Shown here piece after piece: positions 7,205 to 16,488 of a DNA stretch of 64,000 nt. The position numbers and the translations under genes were made by a program. The DNA comes from Streptomyces sp. NBC_01283 (GTDB taxonomy: Bacteria > Actinomycetota > Actinomycetes > Streptomycetales > Streptomycetaceae). The stretch covers positions 3,826,501 through 3,890,500 of the forward strand of contig NZ_CP108430.1 of the NCBI RefSeq assembly GCF_041435335.1. Reading direction: 5' to 3'. Each line of letters opens with the position of its first letter. Position 1 is the stretch's first letter. The notes under the pieces were generated by a model. It saw only the letters and a program-made list of their open reading frames with translations. It made no database searches and was not told the origin of the DNA.

Positions 7205-9673
7205 TCAGCCCCTGTCGACGTTCACCGCCTCCGCGTCCGCCTCTCCCCGCGCCAGCTCCACGTCGTACACCAGCGGTTCGTCCGCGACCATGATGTGCCG
7301 GGCGCGGGACGTGTGGCCGGGGGCCGTGGCCGCCAGCAGGTACGCGCCCGCCGACGGGGCCGCGACGATGTACGAGCCGTCGGCCAGCGACACCACGCGG
7401 TCCAGTTGACGGCCGCCCTTGGAGAGGAGCGTCAGGGTCGCGCCCTCCACCGGTTCGCCCTCCGCCGTGCGGATGAAACCGTGCACTACGGAGGCGACGC
7501 CTTCGCCGTCGGCCTCCTCCACGCGCGCGTGGGGCACGGGTGCCGGCTCGTCCGGCGCTTCCCGCGGCTCCACCGCCAGGTGCGGGAGGCGCTTCTCCAG
7601 GCCCGCGGGGAGCCACCAGTTGGAGCGGCCGAGCAAATGCATGGCGGCCGGGACGAGGGCCGTGCGCAGGATGAACGCGTCCAGGGCTACCGCCGCGGCC
7701 AGGCCGATGCCCGCCATCGCGCCCTCCATGTCGCCGCTCAGGACGAACGCGGAGAAGACGCAGATCATGATCAGGGCCGCGCAGTTGATGACCCTGCTCG
7801 TCTCGGCGAGGCCCACACGAACCGCCCGCGCGTTGTCCTTCGTGTGCACCCATTCCTCGTGCATGCGGCTCACCAGGAACACCTGGTAGTCCATCGAGAG
7901 CCCGAAGAGCAGCGACAGCATGATGACGGGCAGGAAGGCGGTGATCGGGCCCTCCTTGCCGATGCCGAGGAGCTCCGTGCCCCAGCCCCACTGGAAGACC
8001 GCCACCAGTACGCCGAAGGACGCGGCCGCCGCGATCAGGTTCATCAGGGCCGCCGTCAGCGGCACCACGAGGGAGCGGAACGCGATCAGGAGCAAGAGGA
8101 ACCCGAGCGCGATGATGGCTCCTACGAAGTAGGGCAGTCGATCGCCGGTCACCGCGGCGAAGTCCTTGAAGACGGCGGTCACGCCGCCCACGTGGGCCTC
8201 GACCCCGGCTTCCGGAATCACGTCCCCCCGTAGACGGTCGATGAGCTGGTCCGTCTCCTCGGACTGGGGGGATGTGGTCGGGACCACGTTGATGACCGAG
8301 ATGCCCTCCGCGGGCGGGGCCGCCGCCACCCTCGCGACGCCCTCCGTCTCGCGGATGGCCGACACCAGGGCCCCGGTGTCGGTCTCTTCGGCCACTACTT
8401 GGAGTGGCCCGTTGAATCCGGGACCGAATCCATCGGCCAGCATGTCGTACGCCTGCCGGGTCGTCGTCGACTCCTGGTGGTTGCCCTGGTCGGTCGCGCC
8501 GAGCCGCAAGGAGAGCAGCGGCAGCGCCAGGAAAGCCATCACCACGAAGGCGAGCGCCGCGATCGAGCGCGGACGCTTCTGGACGTACGAGGACCAGCGC
8601 GCCGCGAGTCCGCTCGCCTCGGCGGGCTCCGGTCCCGTCGCGGCGAGGCGGCGCCGCTGCCTGCGGCTGAGCACCCGGGGGCCGAGCAGTCCGAGCAGCG
8701 AGGGCAGCAGCGTGATGGCCGCCAGGACACTCAAAATCACCGTCAGGGAGGCCGCGATGACCACGCCGTCCAGGAAGCGCATGTTCATCACCAGCATCCC
8801 GGCGAGCGCGATGCACACCGTGCCGCCCGCGAAGAGCACCGCGCGGCCCGAGGTGTTCAGGGCCTGCACCGCGGACTCCTCGGACTTCATGCCGCGCAGG
8901 ATGCCGCGCCGGTGCCGGGTGACGATGAAGAGCGCGTAGTCGATGCCGACGCCCAGGCCGATCAGCGAGCCGAGCAGCGGCGCCACTTCGGGGATGTCCG
9001 TGACATGGCTGATCAGCATCGTCGAGAGCATGCCGAGGCCCACTCCGAAGACGGCGATGACGATCGGGAGCACCATCGCGAAGAGCGAGCCGAAGGCCAG
9101 GAAGAGCACGACGGCCGCTGCCGCGATGCCGACCATCTCGGCGATGCCGGTGGGCGGCTCCTGGATGCGGGTGATCGCCTGGCCGCCCAGCTCGACCTGG
9201 AGGCCGGAGCGTTCGGCGTGCCGAGCCGTGTCCACGACGTCCTGGACGACGTCCTTGGGGACCGAGTTCGCCTCCTCGGCGAAGCTCACCTGGGCGTAGG
9301 CGATGCGCCCGTCCTCGCTGATCTGCGCGGCGCCCGCCGCCTTGGACGCGTACGGGCTCGCGACCTCGCCGACGCCCTTCATGCCGGCGATCTCCTTGAG
9401 CGCGGGCTCGATACGGGAACGTACGTCCGCGTCACGGGCCGAAGCGCCTTCGTCGACGCGCCAGATGACCGTGTCGGTGTCGCCGGAGCTCTCCGGGAAG
9501 GCCTTCGTCATCAGGTCGTACGCGCGCTTGGAATCCGTGTCCGGCAGGGAGAACACATTCGAATAGTCGGTTCCCGCCGAGGTCCCGGCGGCCCCCAGTC
9601 CGAACAGGGCTCCCACCCACAGCACAAGGACCACCAGACGGTGCCGATAGCACCATCGCGCCAATGCCGCCAC
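7205..9673 (-). CDS. MMPL/RND exporter with C-terminal carboxypeptidase-regulatory-like domain
   Basis: GTG 9673 follows GGAGGAG. The 822-residue protein has a typical MMPL layout: TM1 near residues 12-30, an extracellular loop to about 165, TMs 2-6, a second large loop near 390-500, and TMs 8-12 ending about residue 690. GVGIDYALFIVTRHR and FGLSMDYQVFLVSRMHEEW are the two conserved proton-relay motifs. Such proteins export lipids or antibiotics (MmpL, ActII-3). Residues 726-822 are an added domain (GFIRTAEGEPVEGATLTLL, DGSYIVAAPSAGAYLLAATAPGH) that reads as a carboxypeptidase-D-regulatory/transthyretin-like beta sandwich, unusual for the family. By topology it should be cytoplasmic unless an extra membrane pass is present. 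Divergent from the OmpR-type system. Confidence 0.9.
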   Translation of the reverse strand: MAALARWCYRHRLVVLVLWVGALFGLGAAGTSAGTDYSNVFSLPDTDSKRAYDLMTKAFPESSGDTDTVIWRVDEGASARDADVRSRIEPALKEIAGMKGVGEVASPYASKAAGAAQISEDGRIAYAQVSFAEEANSVPKDVVQDVVDTARHAERSGLQVELGGQAITRIQEPPTGIAEMVGIAAAAVVLFLAFGSLFAMVLPIVIAVFGVGLGMLSTMLISHVTDIPEVAPLLGSLIGLGVGIDYALFIVTRHRRGILRGMKSEESAVQALNTSGRAVLFAGGTVCIALAGMLVMNMRFLDGVVIAASLTVILSVLAAITLLPSLLGLLGPRVLSRRQRRRLAATGPEPAEASGLAARWSSYVQKRPRSIAALAFVVMAFLALPLLSLRLGATDQGNHQESTTTRQAYDMLADGFGPGFNGPLQVVAEETDTGALVSAIRETEGVARVAAAPPAEGISVINVVPTTSPQSEETDQLIDRLRGDVIPEAGVEAHVGGVTAVFKDFAAVTGDRLPYFVGAIIALGFLLLLIAFRSLVVPLTAALMNLIAAAASFGVLVAVFQWGWGTELLGIGKEGPITAFLPVIMLSLLFGLSMDYQVFLVSRMHEEWVHTKDNARAVRVGLAETSRVINCAALIMICVFSAFVLSGDMEGAMAGIGLAAAVALDAFILRTALVPAAMHLLGRSNWWLPAGLEKRLPHLAVEPREAPDEPAPVPHARVEEADGEGVASVVHGFIRTAEGEPVEGATLTLLSKGGRQLDRVVSLADGSYIVAAPSAGAYLLAATAPGHTSRARHIMVADEPLVYDVELARGEADAEAVNVDRG

Positions 9674-9835
9674 GATCCACTCCTCCTCCGCGTCGTCGGT
9701 TCCCCCGGGCCCGTGCTTTCAGGAGCCTCAGCATCGGCGGCACCACGCCTCGGCGGCGTGGCACGGCCATGATTCTCAAGTAACTCCAAGGCACGGACCG
9801 GGTCTTCGTACAACGCCCGTGCCGATACTGGGGAC

Positions 9836-10597
9836 ATGAGCCACGCCGAAGGCCAGCAGGGAACAGATGTCGGAGAGCAAACCGGTCCGGGCGGGCAGGA
9901 CGGTCCCGCCGGGGCGGGCGCCGGGGCCACCGTGCTCGTCGTCGAGGACGAGCCGAGCATCGCCGACGTGCTCGCCATCGCACTGCGCTACCACCGCTTC
10001 GACGTGATGGTGGCCGGCACCGTGCGCGAGGCCCTCGCGCTCGCCGGGCGCACCCGGCCCGACGTGGCGCTCCTCGACGTGATGCTGCCGGACGGTGACG
10101 GCCGCGCCCTGGCCAGGGAACTGCGCGCCCGCTGCCCCGAGGCGGCCCTGCTCTTCCTGACCGCGCGGGACGCGCCCGCGGAGGTCGTGGGCGCGCTCGG
10201 CTTCGGCGACGACTACATCACCAAGCCGTTCAACATCGACGAGGTCATCGCCCGCATCGGCGCGGTCCTGCGCCGCACCAGGGCGGGCGACGTGCTCCCC
10301 CAGCGCCCGCCGCTGCGCTACGGCGACCTGGAGCTGGACGAGACGACGTACATGGTGCGCCGCGCGGGCCGCACGGCGCAGCTCACACCCACCGAGTACG
10401 CCCTGCTGCGCTTCCTGGTCCGCAACGGCGGCCGTGTGGTGCCCAAGGAGCAGCTCCTGCGCCACGTCTGGCAGTACGAGCACCCCGCCGAGTCGACCGT
10501 CGTGGAGACCTACATCAGCTATCTGCGGCGCAAGCTGGCCGTGCTCGGCCCGCCGGTGATCACGACCCGGCGGGGTGTCGGATACGGCCTCGCATGA
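9836..10597 (+). CDS. OmpR/PhoB-family response regulator
   Basis: A 253-residue regulator. After a 30-residue Gly-rich leader comes the receiver domain: acidic pair E37/D38, phospho-acceptor D81 (ALLDVMLPDGDG), T109, and K130 in DDYITKPF. A winged-helix DNA-binding domain fills residues 155-250 (LTPTEYALLRFLVRNGGRVVPKEQLL, then VETYISYLRRKL and the RRGVGYGL wing). It is followed by its sensor kinase with a four-base ATGA overlap, so the pair is one operon. It lies divergent from the MMPL exporter, whose expression it may control; that link is inference from position only. Confidence 0.95.
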   Translation: MSHAEGQQGTDVGEQTGPGGQDGPAGAGAGATVLVVEDEPSIADVLAIALRYHRFDVMVAGTVREALALAGRTRPDVALLDVMLPDGDGRALARELRARCPEAALLFLTARDAPAEVVGALGFGDDYITKPFNIDEVIARIGAVLRRTRAGDVLPQRPPLRYGDLELDETTYMVRRAGRTAQLTPTEYALLRFLVRNGGRVVPKEQLLRHVWQYEHPAESTVVETYISYLRRKLAVLGPPVITTRRGVGYGLA

Positions 10598-12045
10598 GGC
10601 GTGCGCGCCCGCACCGCGGCATGAGCTCGCTGCGCGCCAAGCTCACCTGGGTCAACGTGGCCCTGCTGGCCCTCGGCGTGATCGTGGCGACCGGCGTGAG
10701 CGTCATGGGCATGCGCCACTACCTGCTGGACAACGTGGACTCCGAGCTGACGCAGTCGCGCAGCTCGCTGCTGGGCACCGGCCTCACCATGAAGGACATC
10801 GAGCGGCTCAGTGAGCTGGGCATCGCCCTCGACAAGCTCTCGCCCGGCGGCAAGGAGCACGCGAGTGCGCTGCCGCGCGGGGACACGGTGTTCGTTGCCG
10901 TGGACAAGGGCGGCAAGCCCGTCGCCATCGGCTCCCTCGTCCCGACCACGCGCCAGCGCGCCCTGGCCGCCGCTGTCGACGACCCCTGGGCGGTCGCCGA
11001 GAGCACCGAGCCGCAGGACGTCACCCTGGACGGTGACGCCCACCGCCTGGTGGGCGCGGAGCTCGCCGACGGCACGACGGTCCTGATGGCCGCGGACACG
11101 GAGGACGTGGAATCGGGCATCAAGAAGGCGCTCAGGCTCGACGCCGCCTTCGGAGTGGTCCTGTTGGGGCTGCTCGCCGTCCTGACGATGATCGCCGCGC
11201 ACCACCGGCTCCGGCCCCTGGAGGACATGGTCGAGACCGCGTCGGCCATCGCCGAGGGCGACCTCACCCGGCGCGTGCCGTCGAGCCGCGCCCCTGCCAC
11301 GGAGACCGAACAGCTGCGCCTCGCCCTCAACTCCATGCTCCACCAGGTCGAATCGGCCTTCGAGACCCGCGAACGCAGTTCGGCACAGCTGCGCCGCTTC
11401 GTCGCCGATGCCTCGCACGAGCTGCGTACGCCCTTGTCGGCGATCCGCGGCTACCTCCAGCTGTACGACAAGGGGATGCTGCGCGATCCAGCGGAACGCA
11501 CGCGCGCGTGGAGCCGCGTCCTCGACGAGACCGACCGGATGGGTCACCTCGTCGACGAGCTGCTCACCCTGGCCCGCCTGGACCAGCAGCCGGAACTGCG
11601 CTTCAGGAACGTCGACCTGAGCCGCCTCGTACGGGACGCCGCCGACGATCTGCGGGTACAGGAACCGGAGCGGCCGCTCACGGTCCGCGCCGACGGGGCG
11701 GTGCTTATCCACGCGGACGAGTCGGGAATGCGCCAGGTGCTCGGCAATCTCCTGGCCAACGTGCGCGTCCACACACCCGTCGACGCGTCGGTCACGCTGG
11801 GCGTGGAGCGGCAGGACGGGGTGGTGCGGCTGCGCGTGGCCGACCGTGGCCCCGGCCTCACGGAGGCGGACACCGCGCGCGTGTTCGACCGGTTCTTCCG
11901 CGCGGGCGGCGGCGCGGGCAGCGGCCTCGGGATGGCGATCGTGCAGGGGGTGGTGGCGGCACACGGCGGAGAGGTGGAGGTGGAGACGGCACCGGGGTCG
12001 GGACTCACGGTGACGGTCACGTTGCCTGCGCGAACGGGCGGATGA
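10594..12045 (+). CDS. Sensor histidine kinase (HisKA type)
   Basis: A 483-residue membrane kinase that phosphorylates the preceding regulator. TM1 is at about residues 18-38, an extracytoplasmic sensor of about 140 residues follows, TM2 is near 184-203, then a HAMP linker (HHRLRPLEDMVETASAIAEGDLTRRV). The H box SHELRTP carries phospho-acceptor H275. The N box (RQVLGNLLANVRVHT), G1 (DRGPGL) and G2 (GSGLGMAIV) of the ATPase domain follow. In the N box the usual HT of NALRHT is kept as VHT. ATG 10594 overlaps the stop of the regulator; ATG 10621 is a plausible shorter start. The ligand is unknown. Confidence 0.95.
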   Translation: MRRARPHRGMSSLRAKLTWVNVALLALGVIVATGVSVMGMRHYLLDNVDSELTQSRSSLLGTGLTMKDIERLSELGIALDKLSPGGKEHASALPRGDTVFVAVDKGGKPVAIGSLVPTTRQRALAAAVDDPWAVAESTEPQDVTLDGDAHRLVGAELADGTTVLMAADTEDVESGIKKALRLDAAFGVVLLGLLAVLTMIAAHHRLRPLEDMVETASAIAEGDLTRRVPSSRAPATETEQLRLALNSMLHQVESAFETRERSSAQLRRFVADASHELRTPLSAIRGYLQLYDKGMLRDPAERTRAWSRVLDETDRMGHLVDELLTLARLDQQPELRFRNVDLSRLVRDAADDLRVQEPERPLTVRADGAVLIHADESGMRQVLGNLLANVRVHTPVDASVTLGVERQDGVVRLRVADRGPGLTEADTARVFDRFFRAGGGAGSGLGMAIVQGVVAAHGGEVEVETAPGSGLTVTVTLPARTGG

Positions 12046-12081
12046 GGCTCCTTGCCTCCTGCGCGCGGCTCCAGGGCCCCC

Positions 12082-12477
12082 TCAGGCCCGCACCAGCGCC
12101 CACACCGTCTTCCCGTGCCGCCCCCGCTGCCAGACGCCCCACGCCTCCGCCAGTCCGTCCAGCAGCCGCAGGCCTCGGCCGCCCTCCTCCATGGGGCCCA
12201 TATCCCGTAGCTCCGGACTGGACGGGCTTTCGTCGGACACCTCTATGAAGCAGTCGCCGTCGGCGAGCACCGTGACCGCGACCTCGAACTCCCGGTCCTG
12301 GACGAGGCCGTGGCAGACCGCGTTCGTCACGAGCTCCGACACGAGGAGCACGGCGTCATGCAGCGCGGCGCTCTCCTCCTTGTGCCCCCACGCGGCGAGA
12401 TGATCATGCACACGGAGCCGGGCGAGCGAGACGGATGCCGGATGCGGTGGCAGCCGGAAAGCCTGACGGCGCAACAA
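12082..12477 (-). CDS. Anti-sigma-like ATP-binding protein (HATPase, RsbW type)
   Basis: I place the start at TTG 12477, because AGGGGGAA (12480-12487) precedes it and orthologues begin close to RRQAFRLPPHPASV; longer TTG/GTG starts up to 12507 exist. The 131-residue protein is a lone Bergerat-fold ATPase: VSELVTNAVCHG is the N box, EVSDESPSSPEL the G1-like motif, and GRGLRLLDGLAEAWGV the G2 box. Streptomyces has dozens of these; some act as anti-sigma or anti-anti-sigma switch kinases, and most have no assigned partner. No anti-sigma antagonist or sigma factor is next to it. Convergent with the histidine kinase gene. Confidence 0.85.
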   Translation of the reverse strand: MLRRQAFRLPPHPASVSLARLRVHDHLAAWGHKEESAALHDAVLLVSELVTNAVCHGLVQDREFEVAVTVLADGDCFIEVSDESPSSPELRDMGPMEEGGRGLRLLDGLAEAWGVWQRGRHGKTVWALVRA

Positions 12478-12624
12478 CGTTCCCCCTATGGCACACCAAA
12501 GCACCAAGAACCGCGCACAATTCCAACACTTAATGCTGCACAGAGGTAGCGGCTGGTGTCACTCCGTCACCTTGCGGCCCGGCAGTATCCGGCCAGATTC
12601 GTACCACATCGAACCAACATGCGA

Positions 12625-13914
12625 TTACGCCTGGCGGGAGGCCAGTTCGACGACCGTGACGTCGGACGGCGCCCCGACCCGCACGGGCGGCCCCCAGGCA
12701 CCCGCGCCCCGCGTCACGTACAGCTGCGTGTCGCCGTACCGCTCCAGCCCGGCGAGCGTCGGATTCGCCAGGTCGGCGATGAAATTGCCTGGCCAGAGCT
12801 GTCCGCCGTGGGTGTGCCCGGAGAGCTGGAGGTCGACGCCGTGCTTGACGGCGTCGTGGATGACCACCGGCTGGTGGGCCAGGAGCACGGAGGCCCGCGA
12901 GCGGTCCCGGTCGCCAAGCGCCTTGGCGAAGTCGGGCCCGTGCCCCTCGCTCTCACCGGCCACGTCGTCCACGCCCGCGAGGTCGAAGCCGGGCAGTTCG
13001 GTGCGGGCGTTCTCCAGGGGACGCAGGCCGAGTTCGCGTACGTGATCGACCCACTGCTCGGCTCCCGAGAAGTACTCGTGGTTGCCGGTCACGAAGTACG
13101 TCCCGTGCCGCGCCCGAAGCTGCGCGAGCGGCGCGGCGGCGGGCCCGAGGTCCTCGACGCTGCCGTCGACCAGGTCGCCGACGACCGCGATGAGGTCGGG
13201 CTGGGTGCCGTTGATCGTGTCGACCACACGCTGGGTGAAGCCGCGTCCGAGAATCGGCCCCAGGTGGACGTCGCTGACCACGGCGATCCGGAAGCCGTGC
13301 GCCCCGCGCGGCAGCTTGGCCAGCGGCACGGTGACGCGCTTCACGCGGGGACCGCGCAGGACGCCGTACGTTCCGTAGCCGACGGTTCCGACGGCGACGG
13401 CCGCGGCGGTCCCGCCGACGATGCGCGAGACGAAGAGACGGCGCGAGGGGGCGACCGGTGTTTTCCGCGCGCCCTCGGGAGCAGGGGTCTCCGACCGGGC
13501 GGGGGTCTCCGTAGGAGTGCCGTTGTCCACGGAGAGGCCCGGGGACAGGGCCGGAGAGAGGGCCGGTGCGGAATCGGCCTCCTCCGTAGCGGCGGGTTTC
13601 GTACGACGCCGCAAGAAGAAGGGCCGTACGAGCTCACCGGCAAGAAGCGCGAGCACCAGATAGATCGACAGCGCCATCCACATGAAGCCGGGCCAGGCCA
13701 GCACCTTCTGCAGCCAGAACGGCGCCCCGGCCCGCTCACTGGCGACCGCCGCGAACATCAGCAGCGGCCCCGCCACGAAGACGACGGCTCCCGCACGCCG
13801 GACGAATCCGGGGCGGGCCGTGGTGTCCCGCACGAGGCGCCGCCACGCGTACCACTGCATCCCGGCGAGGGCCGCGAGCGCGGCGAGACCGGCCAGCACG
13901 AACAGGATGACCAC
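12625..13914 (-). CDS. Membrane-anchored metallophosphoesterase
   Basis: GTG 13914 starts a 429-residue protein. Three or four N-terminal hydrophobic segments (about residues 1-100), a Pro/Thr/Ala-rich linker and another TM near 152 lead into a calcineurin-type phosphoesterase domain. All metal ligands are visible: DVHLG (DxH), GDLVDG (GDxxD), GNHEYF (GNHE), the AHQP histidine and GHTHGGQ. The architecture matches YkuE/YaeI-like enzymes, which act on phospholipids or nucleotides at the membrane; the substrate is not determinable. It shares its strand with the small SCO4848-type gene upstream. Confidence 0.92.
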   Translation of the reverse strand: MVILFVLAGLAALAALAGMQWYAWRRLVRDTTARPGFVRRAGAVVFVAGPLLMFAAVASERAGAPFWLQKVLAWPGFMWMALSIYLVLALLAGELVRPFFLRRRTKPAATEEADSAPALSPALSPGLSVDNGTPTETPARSETPAPEGARKTPVAPSRRLFVSRIVGGTAAAVAVGTVGYGTYGVLRGPRVKRVTVPLAKLPRGAHGFRIAVVSDVHLGPILGRGFTQRVVDTINGTQPDLIAVVGDLVDGSVEDLGPAAAPLAQLRARHGTYFVTGNHEYFSGAEQWVDHVRELGLRPLENARTELPGFDLAGVDDVAGESEGHGPDFAKALGDRDRSRASVLLAHQPVVIHDAVKHGVDLQLSGHTHGGQLWPGNFIADLANPTLAGLERYGDTQLYVTRGAGAWGPPVRVGAPSDVTVVELASRQA

Positions 13915-13954
13915 GGTGGTGCGCCCCTCAGCAGTGCCCGAAGTGACCGATCAG

Positions 13955-14197
13955 CTATGACGTACGGCGCAGAGCACGCACTCCGCGCAACCCGATGGTC
14001 CCTACCACCGTCCCCAAGACAAAGGAGGCGACGGCGAGCGTCAGGTGGACCCAGAAGTACGCGGTCGGGTCGCCTGCGTCATCGAAGGCGAGCCCACTGC
14101 CGTCCTTCCACAGGTTCTTGACGAAAGTGATCCAGATGAACCAGCTCCACACACCGAAGGCGAGCAGGAACCAGGAGACCGGGCGGCTGAGCTTCAT
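13955..14197 (-). CDS. SCO4848-family small membrane protein
   Basis: ATG 14197 gives an 80-residue protein; the frame stays open far upstream but that part does not look coding. Two hydrophobic segments are visible, WFLLAFGVWSWFIWITFVK (residues about 9-27) and YFWVHLTLAVASFVLGTVVG (47-66), with a short polar loop containing GSGLAFDDAGDPTA. I recognise the pattern as the SCO4848 family of actinobacterial membrane proteins, for which I know no function. Its conserved place between the phosphoesterase and the D-Ala-D-Ala carboxypeptidase suggests a role at the cell envelope, but this is inference from neighbours only. Confidence 0.85.
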   Translation of the reverse strand: MKLSRPVSWFLLAFGVWSWFIWITFVKNLWKDGSGLAFDDAGDPTAYFWVHLTLAVASFVLGTVVGTIGLRGVRALRRTS

Positions 14198-14315
14198 ACG
14201 TTCAGTATCGCGAGCCTCCCTTCCGCAGCGCCGCCGGGGTGGGGAGTCCGGGCCGCCACTGACACGGTCCACCTCGGCGGCGACTTCCTCAGCGACGCCC
14301 TGTACGTTCTCGTCC

Positions 14316-15563
14316 GTGCCTGCCGTAAAAAAGACCGCCTTGTTGGTCACATCCGCCGCATTGCTCACCATGTCGACCACAGCTCCCGCCTGGGCGGACG
14401 GCAAGCCGGGAGGCGAGAACAAGCCCAAGCCCCCCGCGTCGATGTCGACCGTCGGCGGCGCCAAGCTCGGCAAGCCGGGCACCCAGGTGAGCCTGAAGGC
14501 GGGCGCTCCCGTCCTCCCCAAGGAGCTCTCGGCGCGCTCCTGGATGGTGTCGGACGCCGAAACGGGCGAGATCCTCGCCTCGCACAACTCGCACTGGCGG
14601 CTGCCCCCGGCGAGCACCCTGAAGATGCTCTTCGCGGACACGGTCCTGCCGAAGTTCCCCAAGACGCAGAAGCACAAGGTCGAGCTCTCCGACCTGGCTG
14701 GCATCGGCGCGGGCAGCAGCATGGTCGGCGTCAAGGAGAACGAGACGTACACGGTCCACGACCTGTGGCTCGGTGTCTTCCTGCGGTCGGGCAACGACGC
14801 GGTGCACGTCCTGTCGGCGATGAACGACGGCGTCCCGGCGACCGTCAAGGACATGCAGGCGCACGCCGAGGAGCTCCAGGCCCTCGACACCCATGTGGTC
14901 AGTCCGGACGGCTACGACGAGAAGGGGCAGGTCTCCTCCGCGTACGACCTGACGCTGTTCGCCCGCTCCGGGCTGCAGAAGAAGGACTTCCGGGAGTACT
15001 GCTCGACGGCCACCGCCCAGTTCCCCGGCGAGACCAAGAAGATCAAGAAGGGCAAGGACAAGGGCAAGACGAAGCGCGAGTCCTTCGCGATCCAGAACAC
15101 CAACCGCCTCCTTACGGGGGACGTCGGTCTGGACGCCTACAAGGGCATCGCGGGCGTCAAGAACGGCAGCACCACGAACGCGGGCAACACCTTCACCGGT
15201 GTCGCCGAGCGCGACGGCAAGGTGCTGCTCGTGACCGTCATGAACCCCGACTCCGGTGAGCAGCACGCGGTCTACAAAGAGACCGAGCGGCTCCTCGACT
15301 GGGGCTTCAAGGCCTCCGGCAAGGTCGAGCCGGTGGGCGAACTGGTCGCTCCGAAGGGTGCCGGTACGGGCAGCGGCAAGGGCGCGCCCGGCGCCGGCAA
15401 GGGCGGGTCGGACTCGTCCAAGAACGTGGCGCACGCCTCCGACAAGGAGTCGGGCAGCGGGGTCGGCATCGCGCTTGGGGTCGGGGCCGGCGTCCTCGCG
15501 CTCATCGCCGCCGGATGGTTCGTGATCAACCGCCGGATGCCGCTGCCGAAGAGCCGCCGCTGA
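14316..15563 (+). CDS. D-alanyl-D-alanine carboxypeptidase, membrane-anchored
   Basis: GTG 14316 begins the signal peptide VPAVKKTALLVTSAALLTMS, with likely cleavage after AWA near residue 27. No good ribosome site precedes it. The 415-residue protein is a class C low-mass penicillin-binding protein: S100-T-L-K103 is the nucleophile motif and S158-G-N160 the second. The third box reads K282-N-G-S rather than KTG. The enzyme trims the terminal D-Ala from peptidoglycan stems outside the membrane. A Gly/Lys-rich linker and a C-terminal TM (about 382-404) with a short basic tail anchor it. Divergent from the SCO4848-type gene; its 3' end overlaps the YihY gene by 38 bases. Confidence 0.93.
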   Translation: MPAVKKTALLVTSAALLTMSTTAPAWADGKPGGENKPKPPASMSTVGGAKLGKPGTQVSLKAGAPVLPKELSARSWMVSDAETGEILASHNSHWRLPPASTLKMLFADTVLPKFPKTQKHKVELSDLAGIGAGSSMVGVKENETYTVHDLWLGVFLRSGNDAVHVLSAMNDGVPATVKDMQAHAEELQALDTHVVSPDGYDEKGQVSSAYDLTLFARSGLQKKDFREYCSTATAQFPGETKKIKKGKDKGKTKRESFAIQNTNRLLTGDVGLDAYKGIAGVKNGSTTNAGNTFTGVAERDGKVLLVTVMNPDSGEQHAVYKETERLLDWGFKASGKVEPVGELVAPKGAGTGSGKGAPGAGKGGSDSSKNVAHASDKESGSGVGIALGVGAGVLALIAAGWFVINRRMPLPKSRR

Positions 15564-16488
15564 CGTCACCGGGCGCTCCTTGCGGCTGTGCCTGTGACTG
15601 GGTCTGTTTCTGTGGCTCTTCTTGTTCCGCCGCTGTACGTCCCTGCTTCCGCGTCGCCGTCCAGGCGGCGCAGAACAGCAGGAGCTTCGCGGTGAAGTTG
15701 ATCCACAGGAGCAGCGCGACGGGTACTCCGAAGGCGCCGTACATGCTCTTGGCGGCGACGCCCTTCATGTAGCCGCCGAGCAGCAGCTTGAGCAGCTCGA
15801 ATCCGGCCGCGCCGATCAGCCCCGCGGTGATCAGGTGACGGCGCGGGGGCTGGACGCCCGGCAGCAGCGTCAGGACGTAGAGCAGCAGCAGGAAGTCCGC
15901 GAGGACGGCGATGGCGAACGCGATCGCCTGCAGCAGCACCCCGCCCCAGCCGTCCTTGGAGATCCCGATGAGGTCGGCGCTCCAGCCGACGGCGGTCGAC
16001 GCGAGGGTCGAGGCGACGACGGACGCGAGGCCCGCGCCGCCGAGCCCGATGAGCACCCCGGCATCCTTGACCTTGCGCAGGAGGGGGTTCTCCTCCTCGT
16101 CCTCCAGCTCCCAGACGACCCGCAGGCACTCCCTTATCGAGCCGACCCAGCCGATGCCGGTGAAGAGCAGCAGGGCGCCCGCGATGAGCCCGACGGTGCC
16201 CGCGTTGTCGACGAGGGCGTCCAGGTTCAGCTGGTCGGAGATGCCGGGGACCTGCTTGGAGATGGTGTCCTCGAGCTTGTCCTGCTGGCTCTTGGAGAGG
16301 GTCGCGGCGGCGACCGCGGCGGCGACGGTGATCAGCGGGAAGAGCGCCAGGAAGCTGATGAACGTCATCGCTGCCGCGAGGCGGGCCCAGTGCACACTGT
16401 CGAGCCGCTCGTACGCGCTCCACGCGTGCGTGCGCATCAGACGCTCCACCAGGGGTCCGATGCCGGGGAGCTTTTTCAGCCAGTCCAT
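15526..16488 (-). CDS. YihY/BrkB-family inner-membrane protein
   Basis: ATG 16488 follows AGGGAGGC. The 320-residue protein has about six hydrophobic segments. The first (AMTFISFLALFPLITVAAAV) is the family signature, and later ones include GLIAGALLLFTGIGWVGSI and the polar-flanked GVPVALLLWINFTAKLLLFCAAW near the end. It closes with a Gln/Glu/Ser-rich cytoplasmic tail. YihY/BrkB proteins were once called ribonuclease BN in error; their true role is unknown, with transport often suggested. It is the fourth gene of an overlapping operon (PAP2, UbiA, GtrA, YihY), overlapping GtrA by 13 bases, so a role in polyprenyl-phosphate sugar movement is worth considering. Confidence 0.88.
   Translation of the reverse strand: MDWLKKLPGIGPLVERLMRTHAWSAYERLDSVHWARLAAAMTFISFLALFPLITVAAAVAAATLSKSQQDKLEDTISKQVPGISDQLNLDALVDNAGTVGLIAGALLLFTGIGWVGSIRECLRVVWELEDEEENPLLRKVKDAGVLIGLGGAGLASVVASTLASTAVGWSADLIGISKDGWGGVLLQAIAFAIAVLADFLLLLYVLTLLPGVQPPRRHLITAGLIGAAGFELLKLLLGGYMKGVAAKSMYGAFGVPVALLLWINFTAKLLLFCAAWTATRKQGRTAAEQEEPQKQTQSQAQPQGAPGDVSGGSSAAASGG

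Noticed and set aside
7188..8816. Second 542-codon frame on the minus strand inside the MMPL gene
   Set aside because: It is a different frame of the same gene; the product is an Arg/Gly/Pro-rich shadow, and the MMPL frame has TMs and conserved motifs.
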